Positions 50,493 through 64,000 of a stretch of DNA of 64,000 bases are shown in pieces. The notes beneath the pieces are model-generated. The model was given only the letters and a program-made list of their open reading frames with translations, did no database searches and was not told the DNA's origin. Every line of letters starts with the position of its first letter. The first letter of the stretch is position 1. The translations under genes were made by a program, and so were the position numbers. This DNA comes from Lottia gigantea (taxonomy: Eukaryota; Mollusca; Gastropoda; Lottiidae), in NCBI RefSeq assembly GCF_000327385.1, contig NW_008710662.1, forward strand, positions 808,115-872,114, written 5' to 3'.

Positions 50493-51208
50493 TTCAGTAA
50501 GACTTTGTTCATGTATTAATAAGATTGTTTTGTAAACGAAGTTTTGATATTTTTAACTTAGTATCCTTATTTACTAAGTAGCCCTAACGGGAATAGTTAA
50601 TCTCTTTAAATATCATAGTAGCCCTCACGGGAAAATGAAGTAGCTCAAATGGGAATTAGCCCTAACTCGTCCAGACAATCTGAGTGGTGCAGCGAGATAA
50701 ACGCTTGCTCACATGCTAATCTAGGAGCCCGGGATGCCTTCCGATTTCTCATTATCAGTTAAAATTAAAAAAAATAAACAGCTCTATTTTACAAGAATAG
50801 CAAATTAGGATCACAATTAAGGATCCTATCTACCAGCTGGTCCTTTGCCAAACCTCTTAGAATTCATCTTTCCCAGATTATCCCATTAGGCAGTGGGGTT
50901 GGTAGAGATGTAAAGAAATTTGCTTTTAAAATAAAAGTTCTGCTTTGAGTCACCTTGTATCTGATATAGGTGTCAAGCACTACAGCAAGCGCTTATGATA
51001 ATGCTTATGATAATTGATCGAATATTGAAGGTGATCGCTTGGTGAAAGACCACACTCCACGGCGTTATTTGGTATTCTGATTTCTGAATTTAGAAAACAA
51101 TTGCAGTATGAACTAGGGCATGGTTCGAAGATTTCTCTGTAAATATCTCAATCTTTAAAACACTATTAAGACAGTTCAAATTTACATAAAAACCATAACA
51201 TCAATTAC

Positions 51209-51344
51209 CTGTATTCTAATAAACTCAACAAAATCGACAAAATTCGCAGAGAAACTTGTTTACACGTCTTCTTGAAATTAATTTTCTTTGACCTGTGACG
51301 TTATTTTATTATTTTAGGTATTTTAATTGTTTGACGTCATAATT
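51209..51344 (+). repeat. Direct repeat, right copy
   Basis: Partner of 49653-49786; both begin near ACCTG and end at TTTGACGTCATAAT. They may be subterminal repeats of one element or two copies of a small dispersed repeat. Confidence 0.8.
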
Positions 51345-51704
51345 ATAACGTTTTACTCTCAAATTCGTTACCATTTGAATTTCGTTTTAAAGACTGCTTT
51401 AGTTGCATTAGATAGGGGAAGCTCATTATGTGTTGTCATACAACTAAATTTAACAGGTCACCACGGGATAATATCCAATAGACCTGATCATCCCCGTGTC
51501 AGCTCTAGCTCCCAACTTGCCGTCTCAAGCACCCTATAGGTGATGAACAACTCTCTGAAATCCTACATACAAGATTTGAAGATAGCAAAAAAAACCTTAA
51601 GCAGTTCCTGCAACGTACACCGCATCGGACACCGTTCCTCGTTTATTATAATAGGCTTTTTTATTGTCTTCAATAATAAAACTTGTTTGTAAATTGAACA
51701 TCGA

Positions 51705-52438
51705 TTTATGATGCATCAAATACGATGATCTGTCTGTTCTAACACTGATTCCTGCAAAAGAAAAAGTGGTTGGGAGAGAATTAATTTAGCTTATCCCAGA
51801 ATATGGTTTCAATTAAGGTTTCCATTTTTGGGGGGTCGTTTGAATTGCTAGCGCAACCTCCGGATTTCAGTTAACTCGTCTTCAGACTTTTATGATAGAG
51901 TCCCCAATTGACAATTCTGTGACCCCTCCTCCTAAATGATCATTAGGCAAGCGCGCCACTGTACCAGAGTCTGCCCTGCCCAATCCACCCCTCCCCTTTA
52001 CCCACCTTCTTGCCTCAGCCTCCAGATCTGGGCTCCCGAAGAGTCAATTTGTTCATCGTCGGTCATCACTCTAACAATTACCCCTCTCTTGTGTTTCATG
52101 ATCAAAATGTCGGCCAAGTCTATACACGTCAAACAGAAAACACTAGCATCAATAGTTTCTTTAGCCATATTCAGATATTTATACAGTTCACTAAGTGAGG
52201 TATTGTTGTGGGAAAATCGGCAGTTTTCATTGAAGCATCCACGGTCGCTGAGAAAATTATTTTTACATGCGACAACTTTGTCAGGAAAAAATAACACTTC
52301 TGTTATCATGCCTTGTTCTTCATGTTTTAACTTCCTTTGCTTTCTTTTCCTTCTTTGTAGAATGTAACTTTGATATAAAAGCTCCGTGGTTACACCAACA
52401 AGCACTGCACCAAACAAAATATCCAGATATTTCCCCAT
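51705..52438 (-). CDS. PLD6: PLD6/Zucchini-like mitochondrial phospholipase D family protein; C-terminal part not found
   Basis: PLD6 (MitoPLD, Zucchini) sits in the mitochondrial outer membrane and is the endonuclease that makes piRNA 5' or 3' ends; cardiolipin hydrolase activity is also reported. Exon 1 is 52438-52006 and starts MGKYLDILFGAVLVGVTTEL, an N-terminal membrane anchor, followed by a basic RRKRKQRK stretch. Then come the family motif EVLFFP and an atypical CCCH finger (C-x9-C-x4-C-x3-H), as in PLD6 relatives. The exon ends at GAAG before GTGGGT. Exon 2 begins at 51751 after a good acceptor (TTTTGCAG) and continues GISVRTDRSSYLMHHK, matching the family pattern GIxVRxD...YMHHK. After HHK (51705) the expected xxxxD...GSxNWT is not seen; the frame runs on to a stop at 51597 without family similarity. 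A further exon outside what I could recognise, or loss of the active site, are both possible. Head to head with TVP23. Confidence 0.85.
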
Positions 52439-52775
52439 ATAAGCGATAAAGTTGAATTGGAATAATTTGGAATTTTACATGTAATCAGTAAAAATGAAAG
52501 TAGGAATTGGGACGATTCGAAATGACCGGAAGTAACATTCTCTTTCACTTTGCATCATATTATTCTTCTGCCAAAACTATCACGTTACAATTGTGGTCAA
52601 TATTGAATATCGTTATATACCTAGACTCTCTGATACTTAAAATACTGAATTCGATAGCAATCATATTACAGAATTAGTACGAATCATCTTTAGTCGAAAG
52701 GTCTCTGCATGTTGACGTCATCAAATCTAAATAAAGAAGGGAAATCCACTTCCGTTGACGTTTCCATCTTCCAAC
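52439..52775. promoter_or_regulatory. Bidirectional PLD6/TVP23 promoter
   Basis: Only 337 bp separate the two start codons. The interval holds an ETS-type site CCGGAAGT (52526-52533), a full CRE palindrome TGACGTCA (52713-52720), an inverted ETS-type site ACTTCCGT (52748-52755) directly followed by a TGACGT half-site, and no obvious TATA box close to either start codon. ETS plus CRE without TATA is characteristic of divergent housekeeping promoters in animals. Shared regulation is inferred from spacing and motifs only. Confidence 0.7.
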
Positions 52776-57436
<4,661 letters not shown>

Positions 57437-58964
57437 TGAGTTTGCTAATGACTCTCAATGTGATCTAAGAAACATTCCGACCTGTGGTGCCCTGTAAATA
57501 TTGTGATAAAGTGAGGGATTTTTTGGTTGTCATCTCAACAGTATTCATTCAAATTATTAATGGTGGTCAAACAATTAGTGTGAACAAAAAAATACACATT
57601 GGGTTGCAGATCATACCCTAAACTTAATTATGACAAGTAAATTGATAATGCTAGACTGTTACAACTCATCTCAATGGACAAAAACTTGTTCACTCATTTC
57701 TAGGTTTTGATCAAATACAGGTCTGTTTTCAAAATTTACTTTTTTACATTTATCAGAATATTTTGTAAGTGTCAGTCACTGAAGAGTTAGGAAATTCTTG
57801 ACATTTCTCTTGATATTTCACTTGACATTTCACTTGATATTTCACTTGACATTTCACTTGACATTTCACTTGACATTTCACTTGATATTTCACTTGACAT
57901 TTCACTTGATATTTCACTTGATATTTCACTTGACATTTCACTTGACATTTCACTTGATATTTCACTTGACATTTCACTTGCTATTCCATGGGATCGGAGA
58001 CATCCATGTGTAATCCATACTAATTACTAGTAATCTAGTTCCTTGACTCTTAGATGACTAGAAATAGAATTGGACAACAAATTTTCAAATATAAGCCAAT
58101 TTTATTTCTGTATTGTTTTGATAAAGTTGATTTGATAAGTTTATTCTTGATTTATCTATAAAAAAAAGTTCTTCTAGAAATTCCAAACAAATTGATGCAA
58201 AGTTTCTTTTGATAGCTTTGGTAAAGTAGTAAACAGAAAAGGCAAAATAGTCTCAAATTTGTTATGTTTGTGCAATTCCCTTTGATCTAAGAAAATTAAT
58301 TTTGTTAGAACCATTAGATGGTTTATTGTATGTAACTTACGGAACACGTGAATATTACAAATAAATAACAATCTGACATTATTTACCAGTCAACTTTACA
58401 AAATTGATACATTTTTGCATTAGGAAAGGAGTTGCTTTGTGTTTCTGGTGAGAGTTGACTGTGATTATTCTCAGAAGCAATAATATTTAAAAAGTGTTAT
58501 GAGAAGTGTTAGATCATCAATCTGATCAAAATGTGTTTTTTTTTTTTTTTTCATTTTTTGATTTAGAATTTCTAGACTCACCATCCATAATCTGACACAA
58601 TACTAACTTGTGATCAGTCTATGTTTGACTCAATGCAGCTTCTACTGCTTTCAAAAATCTATCTTTACCCAACAAAGATATAGTTAGCCATCCTGACAAT
58701 TTTAAACAATAAATATCCAAGAAGCCAGGTATATTATTATTATTTTTTTTATCATAGAACATAATTGGTGGAGTATTTAAATAGCTAAGAACATGAGTTA
58801 CATAACAATTTATTTTGATCATGGTTGGAAAGTGGAGTCTCACATAGAAACCTTTTTATTCTTAATTTAAATTCTAATGTTTTTTCTAATTATATTGTAT
58901 TCTCATTGTTATTATTTTGTTTGTTGTGTAAATAAATGGTTATTTATATTGATTACTCGACTAG
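57437..58964 (+). other. Probable TVP23 3' UTR and flank
   Basis: Contains the 12-bp repeat at 57798 and AATAAA at 58360-58365, the best candidate end of the TVP23 transcript. Beyond it, a T19 run at about 58532 and no gene. Confidence 0.5.
57798..57990 (+). repeat. 12-bp tandem repeat downstream of TVP23
   Basis: About 15 copies of ACTTGACATTTC or ACTTGATATTTC, 360 bp after the TVP23 stop and upstream of the best polyadenylation signal, so probably in its 3' UTR. It is open in several frames only because the unit length is a multiple of three. Confidence 0.9.
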
Positions 58965-59234
58965 TTTTTATACGTCCACATCTCTCTATGTGGACGTATA
59001 TTGTCGGCACCCCTGTCCATCCGTCGGTCCGTCAACATTTGCTTGTAAACGCTCTAAAAACTAGATTTTTGATGGAATGAAATTCGGTATGTGTATACAT
59101 ATTCATAAAACGAAGATCAAGTTCGAATTTGAGCTATTTTCGATTGTTAGAAGCAGAGTTATTGCCCTTGCCCTAAAATCTTGAATATTTACCATCCGCA
59201 TGCCGTGGTATGGCTGTGGTCCACTATCTTTAAT
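58965..59234 (+). repeat. Dispersed repeat with terminal hairpin, copy 2
   Basis: Begins with the near-perfect hairpin TACGTCCACAT-ctctct-ATGTGGACGTA, then GTCGGCACCCC, CCGTCGGTCCGTC, GCTTGTAAACGCTCTAAAAA and a conserved body to TCCACTATCTTT. Same repeat as 55186-55507. It abuts the LINE fragment and could be its 3' tail (minus sense), or an independent non-autonomous element. CCGTCCGTC repeats of this kind are common in mollusc genomes. Confidence 0.8.
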
Positions 59235-59392
59235 TATGTAATGTTGATAAAGTATAAAGGAGCTATATGCAAATTCTAAATACAATGAGCAGAAGCTTTC
59301 CAAGTGCTCACCTTGTTATCGAAAAGCCATGAGAACAGGGTTTGGCCTTAAAAGCAGTGGGTAGTATTTTTGGAGATGTTTGAAGTTTGGTG

Positions 59393-59935
59393 TCAATGTG
59401 GGTATTTTCCTGTTAATACTCTCGATCCTGGGTTTTGTACTATTTGTAGTTGCTGAATTTGGTTATCTGGAATAATGTAGAGGGCATTCTGGTAATCTAA
59501 TTTATTGGTGATGAAGGAATGAATCAGAAGTTCCAGTGTTTCGGTGTTCAGATATTTTTTGATGAGGCTTAGACTGTGTAGCTGGAAGAATGATGACGAA
59601 CATATGAACTTGAAGTTTCGGCTAGATGTCATATTTGAATCTAAGATGGCTCCAATGTTCCTGGTGGCTACTGGTGTTTCCATAGGATTTAAAGACAGAT
59701 GTGGAAATTTAGAGAGTTGCCGACTAGTGCCGATAACTAGGAATTCTGTTGTTCAGGATTCAACTCTAAAAAGTGTGTCTGTCATCCAATTAGTAATCTC
59801 TTTAGACCATGGTACGTCCAAATTGCAACTTCACATCTCAGATAATTTTCGAATGGCAGCTTATCAAATTCTTGGTCTTAACCCCAACGAATGCAGCTAT
59901 AGACTGAACAAGGTTGATTCAGACCTACTCGATTA
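59393..59935 (-). mobile_element. CR1/L2-like LINE, reverse transcriptase C-terminal fragment
   Basis: On the minus strand the longest open piece (59683-59393) reads RNIGAILDSNM, then SSSFFQLHSLSLIKKYLNTE, LIHSFITNKLDYQNALYIIP and QLQIVQNPGSRVLTGKY. This is the thumb region of CR1/L2/Rex-like reverse transcriptases (VRNLGVxFDSxM...RLDYCNSLLYGxP...QxVQNxAARLxT). Upstream, to about 59935, other frames still show WMTDTLF and RQLSKFPHLSLN of the same protein, with stops and frame changes. 5' truncated and degenerate. Confidence 0.85.
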
Positions 59936-60349
59936 AAGATTAAAACAGGCAAAACTTGGCTAATTTTGATCTGATCCAAGAGGGATAATTTTTGTATCAG
60001 ATGAAATTCGATTTTGAACATCTAATTTCTTAACAACATGTTTAAACTGTTCAAGAACGGGGTACGGTGTTTGACTGGATGTGCAAGCGGTATCATAGAT
60101 ACAGAAGAAAATATAAGTCACGAATGCGATACACTATAGTTCCTAATTATTGTTTATCATTTCTCCTTTATCTACTGTATCGATAATCCGCCACATCAAA
60201 CTTCAAAGGACACCATACTTATCTATTGGCAACTTGAGAGGTCACTATAATTTAACCCCTTCATGTAGGTTTACTGTTGTGACTCAAATAAAATAACACA
60301 AGATCTATATTACTATACTAATATTTTATTATCAGTGGGTCATCAAAGT
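59936..60349. other. Spacer between the LINE fragment and the secreted peptide gene
   Basis: No gene; includes the 3' end of the peptide gene with AATAAA at 60330-60325 in minus sense. Confidence 0.6.
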
Positions 60350-61065
60350 TTAGCCCGAGCCTCTTTGAGAACTCTGAAATAAAATAAAATATTAATGTTA
60401 CAAAGCAAATGGTACATAGATTATCTTTATATTTTCTTCATCATAACATTGCCTGTTTTCATTCGCCTTATCAAGATCAGAAAGTAAGTAAAACATCATT
60501 CAAGAAAGAAATTTCTATCTTACCCCTCCAGTATTGTTTCCTGTAGCTATACACTCGTAGCTCAACTTCCATTTCCCATAGTGACATTCTGTCGTAACTT
60601 GAAGATAGTGACTGTCGTCACACCTGAATGGTCTATTATACTTGTCACAGTCTTCAGTAATAACCCAATAGGCGTGATCAGGAAGATGATAATCATCACA
60701 GACTAAAATAGAAGATTAGTCAATAGCTTGGTAGATCTAAAAGACAAGAAAATCTTAGAAACAGGTTAAAGGCCCATAATCAATTTAGATTAGTTTAGCA
60801 AATTAGATCTAGACACTCTTGGTTCGTAAGCCAGATCGAAAAAAGCAAATCAATGAACCACCATTGATGTTAAGTTTAACAATGGTCCATTAAGTGACAT
60901 TACTGACAATATTAGAGTGATAAAAAAGACATACTTACTCCTGTCATGATATTTAAAGGGGAAACGTCTACGGTCAGGACGTCTCGGACCATTGGGAGAA
61001 GAGTCAACAACTTGTAATAAAACCAGGAGAGCAGCGACAACGACGAGTAATCGAAGTGACAACAT
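60350..61065 (-). CDS. Secreted cysteine-bearing peptide precursor, three exons, 109 aa
   Basis: Exons 61065-60939, 60702-60524 and 60373-60350 join in frame (42 codons plus one base, 179 nt, 24 nt with stop TAA), all with GT-AG borders. The N-terminus is a clear signal peptide (LRLLVVVAALLVLLQVVDSS). It is followed by a very basic stretch with PRRPDRRRFPFKYHDRR, offering several dibasic processing sites, then a domain with five cysteines: ICDDYHLP, EDCDKYNRPF, RCDDSHY, ECHYGKW, YECIATGN. The tail is Ser/Gly-rich. A polyadenylation signal (AATAAA, 60330-60325 in minus sense) follows the stop. I do not recognise a family; the GKW..YEC pattern is loosely sushi-like. It could be a hormone, toxin-like, or immune peptide; the odd cysteine count would allow a disulphide-linked dimer. 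Confidence 0.8.
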
Positions 61066-62394
61066 GATTAGTATAATTGTATTATCTAATCTGCTATGAA
61101 ATTATGATCAATATTGCTGGTATTTATACTAATTTAACCGAATTTCTTAATAAAAAATATTAAAACAAGAACATGAATATTTTCAACATCTGTGTATCAT
61201 GAACATCATTAAGGCATATTTTGCACACGAAACCTTCTAACTTACATGTACAACTCCCGGCCTGGAATAATTTTTTGTGTAATTTACGAGTGTATGACGT
61301 CAGGGGTATATTGAAGTTTGATATTTATCATTTCGTTTAGATCAGACCTCTTTATTAGATACTACGTTAAATTGATCCAGAACTTTGCGATTTTGTAATT
61401 TACAACATCGAATATTTAAAGGAGGCTGTGTGGAGTTATAGAGCATCATGAAACACACCCAAAGACAAGTTTGACAATAACTGCAAGAAATGTGTATCTC
61501 ACTGTGCAAAATAGTTTTTAAAAAGTAAGAATTGGATAATGAAGACTATTTGCAATAAGAAACTTTCTATATATTTTTTTGATATTTTCTCTGGTTGCTT
61601 TTTCTAGCCGAATAAAAGATATTTCCAAAGTTGACACTAAAAAGATTTCTATCGTTGTTATGTGGAATTTTGGACATGAACTTCACTTTCATGATAATAT
61701 TCTCACTTATCATCATATACTTAAAGTAATTATTGTCATAAAGAAACACAAATAACAAACAATAAATTATTGTCATATTATGTCACGTGACACGAATCAG
61801 TGATACACGTAATTCAATTCCTACAGTTAGTGACAAAAGATGGATATTTAGTTAATTTTGGTACCGTTGATGATTCAAAGAGTGAATGAGAGAATTAATT
61901 AAAGTTGTAAAATGTTCTACTGCCCTGGTTCCTAACCTGGGTTGTTTTCACCTCCTGGGGGTGCGGGACTGGGTTGTCAGGGGTTCAAATGATTACTCCA
62001 GGAGTGCGAAGGCTGAAAAAGGTTGGGAACGACTGTTCTTGTCTCTAGAAACTAAGACCAGCACCAGATAACGTCTTTTACAATCATACACCACAATATT
62101 ATTATTTATAAAAGAGGTAATGTACATGACGACCAGGAACAAACTAGCCTATTATAAAATTGAAGAAGAATTAAGGAAATGATTAAAGTGTCTATAATTC
62201 AGTCTACTGTTACGTTGGTGATTCTGCCTTCATCCTGAGTTAATCGGAAATCAGAGATATCTGAGGTTGCCCGAATTTCTAACTTAGTTATGAGAGTGAT
62301 TATAATGTGATTATAATGATCTATTTTCCAAAGGAAGTATGCTAGATAATTCGTGTGTTGTTAGTTGAAACCTTATTAAACTGTTTTTATTGGT
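61066..62394. other. 5' flank of the secreted peptide gene and gene-free stretch
   Basis: The peptide gene's promoter should be just above 61065; TTTATACTAA and AATATTGC lie there but no certain TATA box. The hAT-like MITE at 61917 is the only element. A 75-bp segment at 62309-62385 recurs, diverged, at 62437-62518. Confidence 0.45.
61917..62034. mobile_element. hAT-like MITE
   Basis: Left CTGCCCTGGTTCCTAACCTG and right AAAAAGGTTGGGAACGACTG; the terminal motif CAGT.GTTCCCAACC with an internal GGGGTGCGGGACT is the usual look of hAT non-autonomous elements. TGTTCT flanks both ends, possibly part of an 8-bp duplication. Confidence 0.5.
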
Positions 62395-62660
62395 GGAATA
62401 AGAGTTTAGAACTTTTTTTTACACAAAAAAACAATGTGATTATTAAATGATATATTTTCAAAGGGAAGTAAGCCAAGGAATTTGTTAACTTGTTAGGTGA
62501 AACCTTACTGAACTATCTTAATTTAAGACAATTCGGACACAGATTTCATTTTTTTTAACAAATATTGTATGTCATACAATATTTAATAAAAAAAATTGAA
62601 ATCTGTGCCCGAATTGCCTTTTTTTTGGTTGTGTAAAAGAAAGTTCTAAACTCTACTTTC
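62395..62660. mobile_element. Long palindromic element
   Basis: Outer arms AGAGTTTAGAACTTTTTTTT (62401) and AAGTTCTAAACTCT (62641), plus an inner near-perfect hairpin of about 45 bp per arm centred near 62572 (ATTGTATG/CATACAAT; AATTCGGACACAGATTTCAT against GAAATCTGTGCCCGAATT). Could form a strong cruciform. Confidence 0.65.
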
Positions 62661-62912
62661 GGGCTGCGATTTCAATTTTTGAAATATGTAAAATATAATC
62701 ATACGAATGACATTCGGGCAGTATTTCTTTCCTGAAATAATATGAATTATGATATATCATTATACGAGAATACAATCGGGCTATCAATTTAAAAAGATAC
62801 AGTTATAGTATAGGATATTCGGGCAAAGATATGATTTCATTTTTAAATTCCAAAAAAAAAAAAATATATAATCGGGCCGTTCAAAAATTTTTTTTTTAAT
62901 GCCTTGCCCGAA
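62658..62912 (+). repeat. Periodic WTCGGGC motif
   Basis: TTCGGGC or ATCGGGC occurs at 62658, 62713, 62775, 62818 and 62871, and inverted at 62906, in otherwise very AT-rich sequence; spacing is 43-62 bp. It resembles the subterminal binding-site arrays of some DNA transposons. Confidence 0.6.
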
Positions 62913-63074
62913 AAACTAGCCTTCGGGGCTGCGAGGGGGGTGCGGGTGTTTTGCTCTGTTCAGGATTTTGTACTGGTACCAGGACTTGTCTTATTAAGAG
63001 ACTTTTTACAATTGTTTATTTATGTGTTCATTTATTGTAAACCTATAGTAAATCAGATATTAAAATTTTGCCAA

Positions 63075-64000
63075 CGTAGTGCCCCGGTGAAAGTAAGTTT
63101 TTTTTTTATTTTTCACAACAACACTTGGAGTCTGAAATATGTCGAAACGCACGGAATGGACGCGTGAAGAGATTGAGCGCCTCATCACAGAATATGAAAC
63201 TCGTCCTGTGCTTTGATATGTAAACTTTGTAGTAAGTCTTTTGATTGATTTATACATTATTTTGACAGCCATATTTATATTGTATATTTAAGTTAATCGC
63301 TCTACGCTCTACTTCTACAGTTATCAGATGTATAATAATTCAACTTTTCATTCATCTTATGTTTTATGCTTTTAATTATATAAACATTTAAAAAACCAGA
63401 TTCTTGTTCAACTATATCCATAGCGCATTATCGTACCACTCCTCCTGACCCGCTGGCAGCCACAATATTCTATTAACGTATTAGACATTTTATAGTATGA
63501 AGTATTTCACTAACATATCGAAACCTTTTATGTGGATAAAGACATATATTTTATCAGCTTCTGAAAGGTAAACAATCAAAATGAGTAAAAGACAAACTTT
63601 ACAAATTCTTGATTTTGATGAGGTTTCACCACAACCAAAAATGTATGAAGCCAGTGAAATGAAAAGGAACTTAACCCGTGATTTTGATCTACCATGGTTT
63701 ATTAAGAATTCCGAAGAATCCATCACAGCTGATGACAGTGTTTCGCAAGTTATCGAAAATCAAACAAGACTGGATATTGTAACTATTCAGACTAAAATAG
63801 ACCAGTGTAAAGAAAGACAGGAAATTGAAATGGCTAAACTTAAAATTCAGAAACAAGAAGAATTGTTAGCTTTAAAAATGGAATTGGCATTAGCAAATGC
63901 AAAACTTGACATTGAATCTGAATGTGGCAGTCATATTAGTCAATCAAGTAGTAGACATAGCTTGCATTCTAGGATAAGTCGGAATTCTGTAATAAAAACT
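63075..64000 (+). mobile_element. Possible LTR retroelement 5' region, runs off the window
   Basis: A frame of 140 codons opens at 63581 (MSKRQTLQILDFDEVSPQPK) and is still open at the window end. It is charged and coiled-coil-like (KERQEIEMAKLKIQKQEELL, then LKMELALANAKL), then Ser-rich, as seen at the start of Gag-type proteins of BEL/Pao and related elements. A tRNA-primer-like AGTGCCCCGGTGAAAG lies at about 63079. No LTR pair, protease or polymerase is in view, so family and condition cannot be judged. A host gene's first coding exon is the alternative. Confidence 0.35.
63139..63216 (+). pseudogene. Short MADF/SANT-like start, 25 codons
   Basis: MSKRTEWTREEIERLITEYE then TRPVL resembles the first helix of Myb/SANT-like and MADF DNA-binding domains, which begin with WTxEE..LI..Y..RP.LW. 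Only 25 codons are open, so at most a fragment. These domains occur in Harbinger transposons and in host regulators. Confidence 0.35.

Noticed and set aside
50640-50760. tRNA-derived SINE head (AGTGGTGCAGCGAGATAAAC)
   Set aside because: The A-box resemblance is weak and no B box (GGTTCGAATCC-like) follows at the right distance; no second copy seen.
57753-58013. Repetitive frames such as (QVKC)n, (EISS)n and (LTFH)n
   Set aside because: By-products of the 12-bp tandem repeat.
62904-63167. 87-codon plus-strand frame with a hydrophobic stretch
   Set aside because: Begins in the periodic-motif region, crosses the primer-like site and shows no domain; probably incidental.

Overview
The window is animal nuclear DNA: very AT-rich, gene-poor, with spliced genes that use GT-AG introns and many short non-autonomous transposons. 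The gene content (Zucchini/PLD6, TVP23, a receptor guanylyl cyclase) and the repeat style (a hairpin element carrying CCGTCCGTC, CR1-like LINE pieces, a dispersed repeat with the core CACGTTAARGATCCC) suggest a lophotrochozoan, most likely a mollusc. That placement is an inference; no species marker is present.

Layout. 1-15 kb: no convincing genes; short inverted-repeat elements and four tandem arrays (about 26, 44, 57 and 172 bp periods). 15.5-15.9 kb: first coding exon of a receptor guanylyl cyclase on the minus strand. 18.8-25.0 kb: a small secreted-peptide ORF (20.7 kb), an in-frame 20-residue repeat (18.9 kb) and a triplicated exon-like unit (24.2-25.0 kb). 25-46 kb: mostly gene-free, with several MITE families, a LINE tail (37.1 kb) and a 1.5 kb foldback-like element whose inverted termini are arrays of a 30-bp repeat (34.0-35.5 kb).

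46.5-49.3 kb: a four-exon gene on the minus strand that I do not recognise (about 196 aa). All three introns are in phase 1. Its second intron holds an array of 75-bp units, each a copy of the next exon's splice acceptor plus the start of that exon. 49.6-51.4 kb: a MULE transposase fragment between two direct repeats. 51.6-57.4 kb: PLD6 (minus strand) and TVP23 (plus strand) lie head to head across 337 bp with ETS-like and CRE motifs, a typical bidirectional housekeeping promoter. TVP23 is complete in seven exons. PLD6 loses family similarity immediately after the HxK of its HKD motif. 59-60 kb: CR1-like LINE reverse transcriptase fragment. 60.3-61.1 kb: a three-exon secreted cysteine-bearing peptide gene (109 aa, minus strand). 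62.3-64.0 kb: palindromic and periodic repeat sequence, then what may be the start of an LTR retroelement running off the end of the window.

The genes do not form a pathway. Their only visible functional arrangement is the shared PLD6/TVP23 promoter. Much of the remaining structure comes from repeats, including MITE copies inside introns of TVP23 and of the unrecognised gene. All exon boundaries were read by eye from splice signals and frame continuity; none was confirmed by transcript data.
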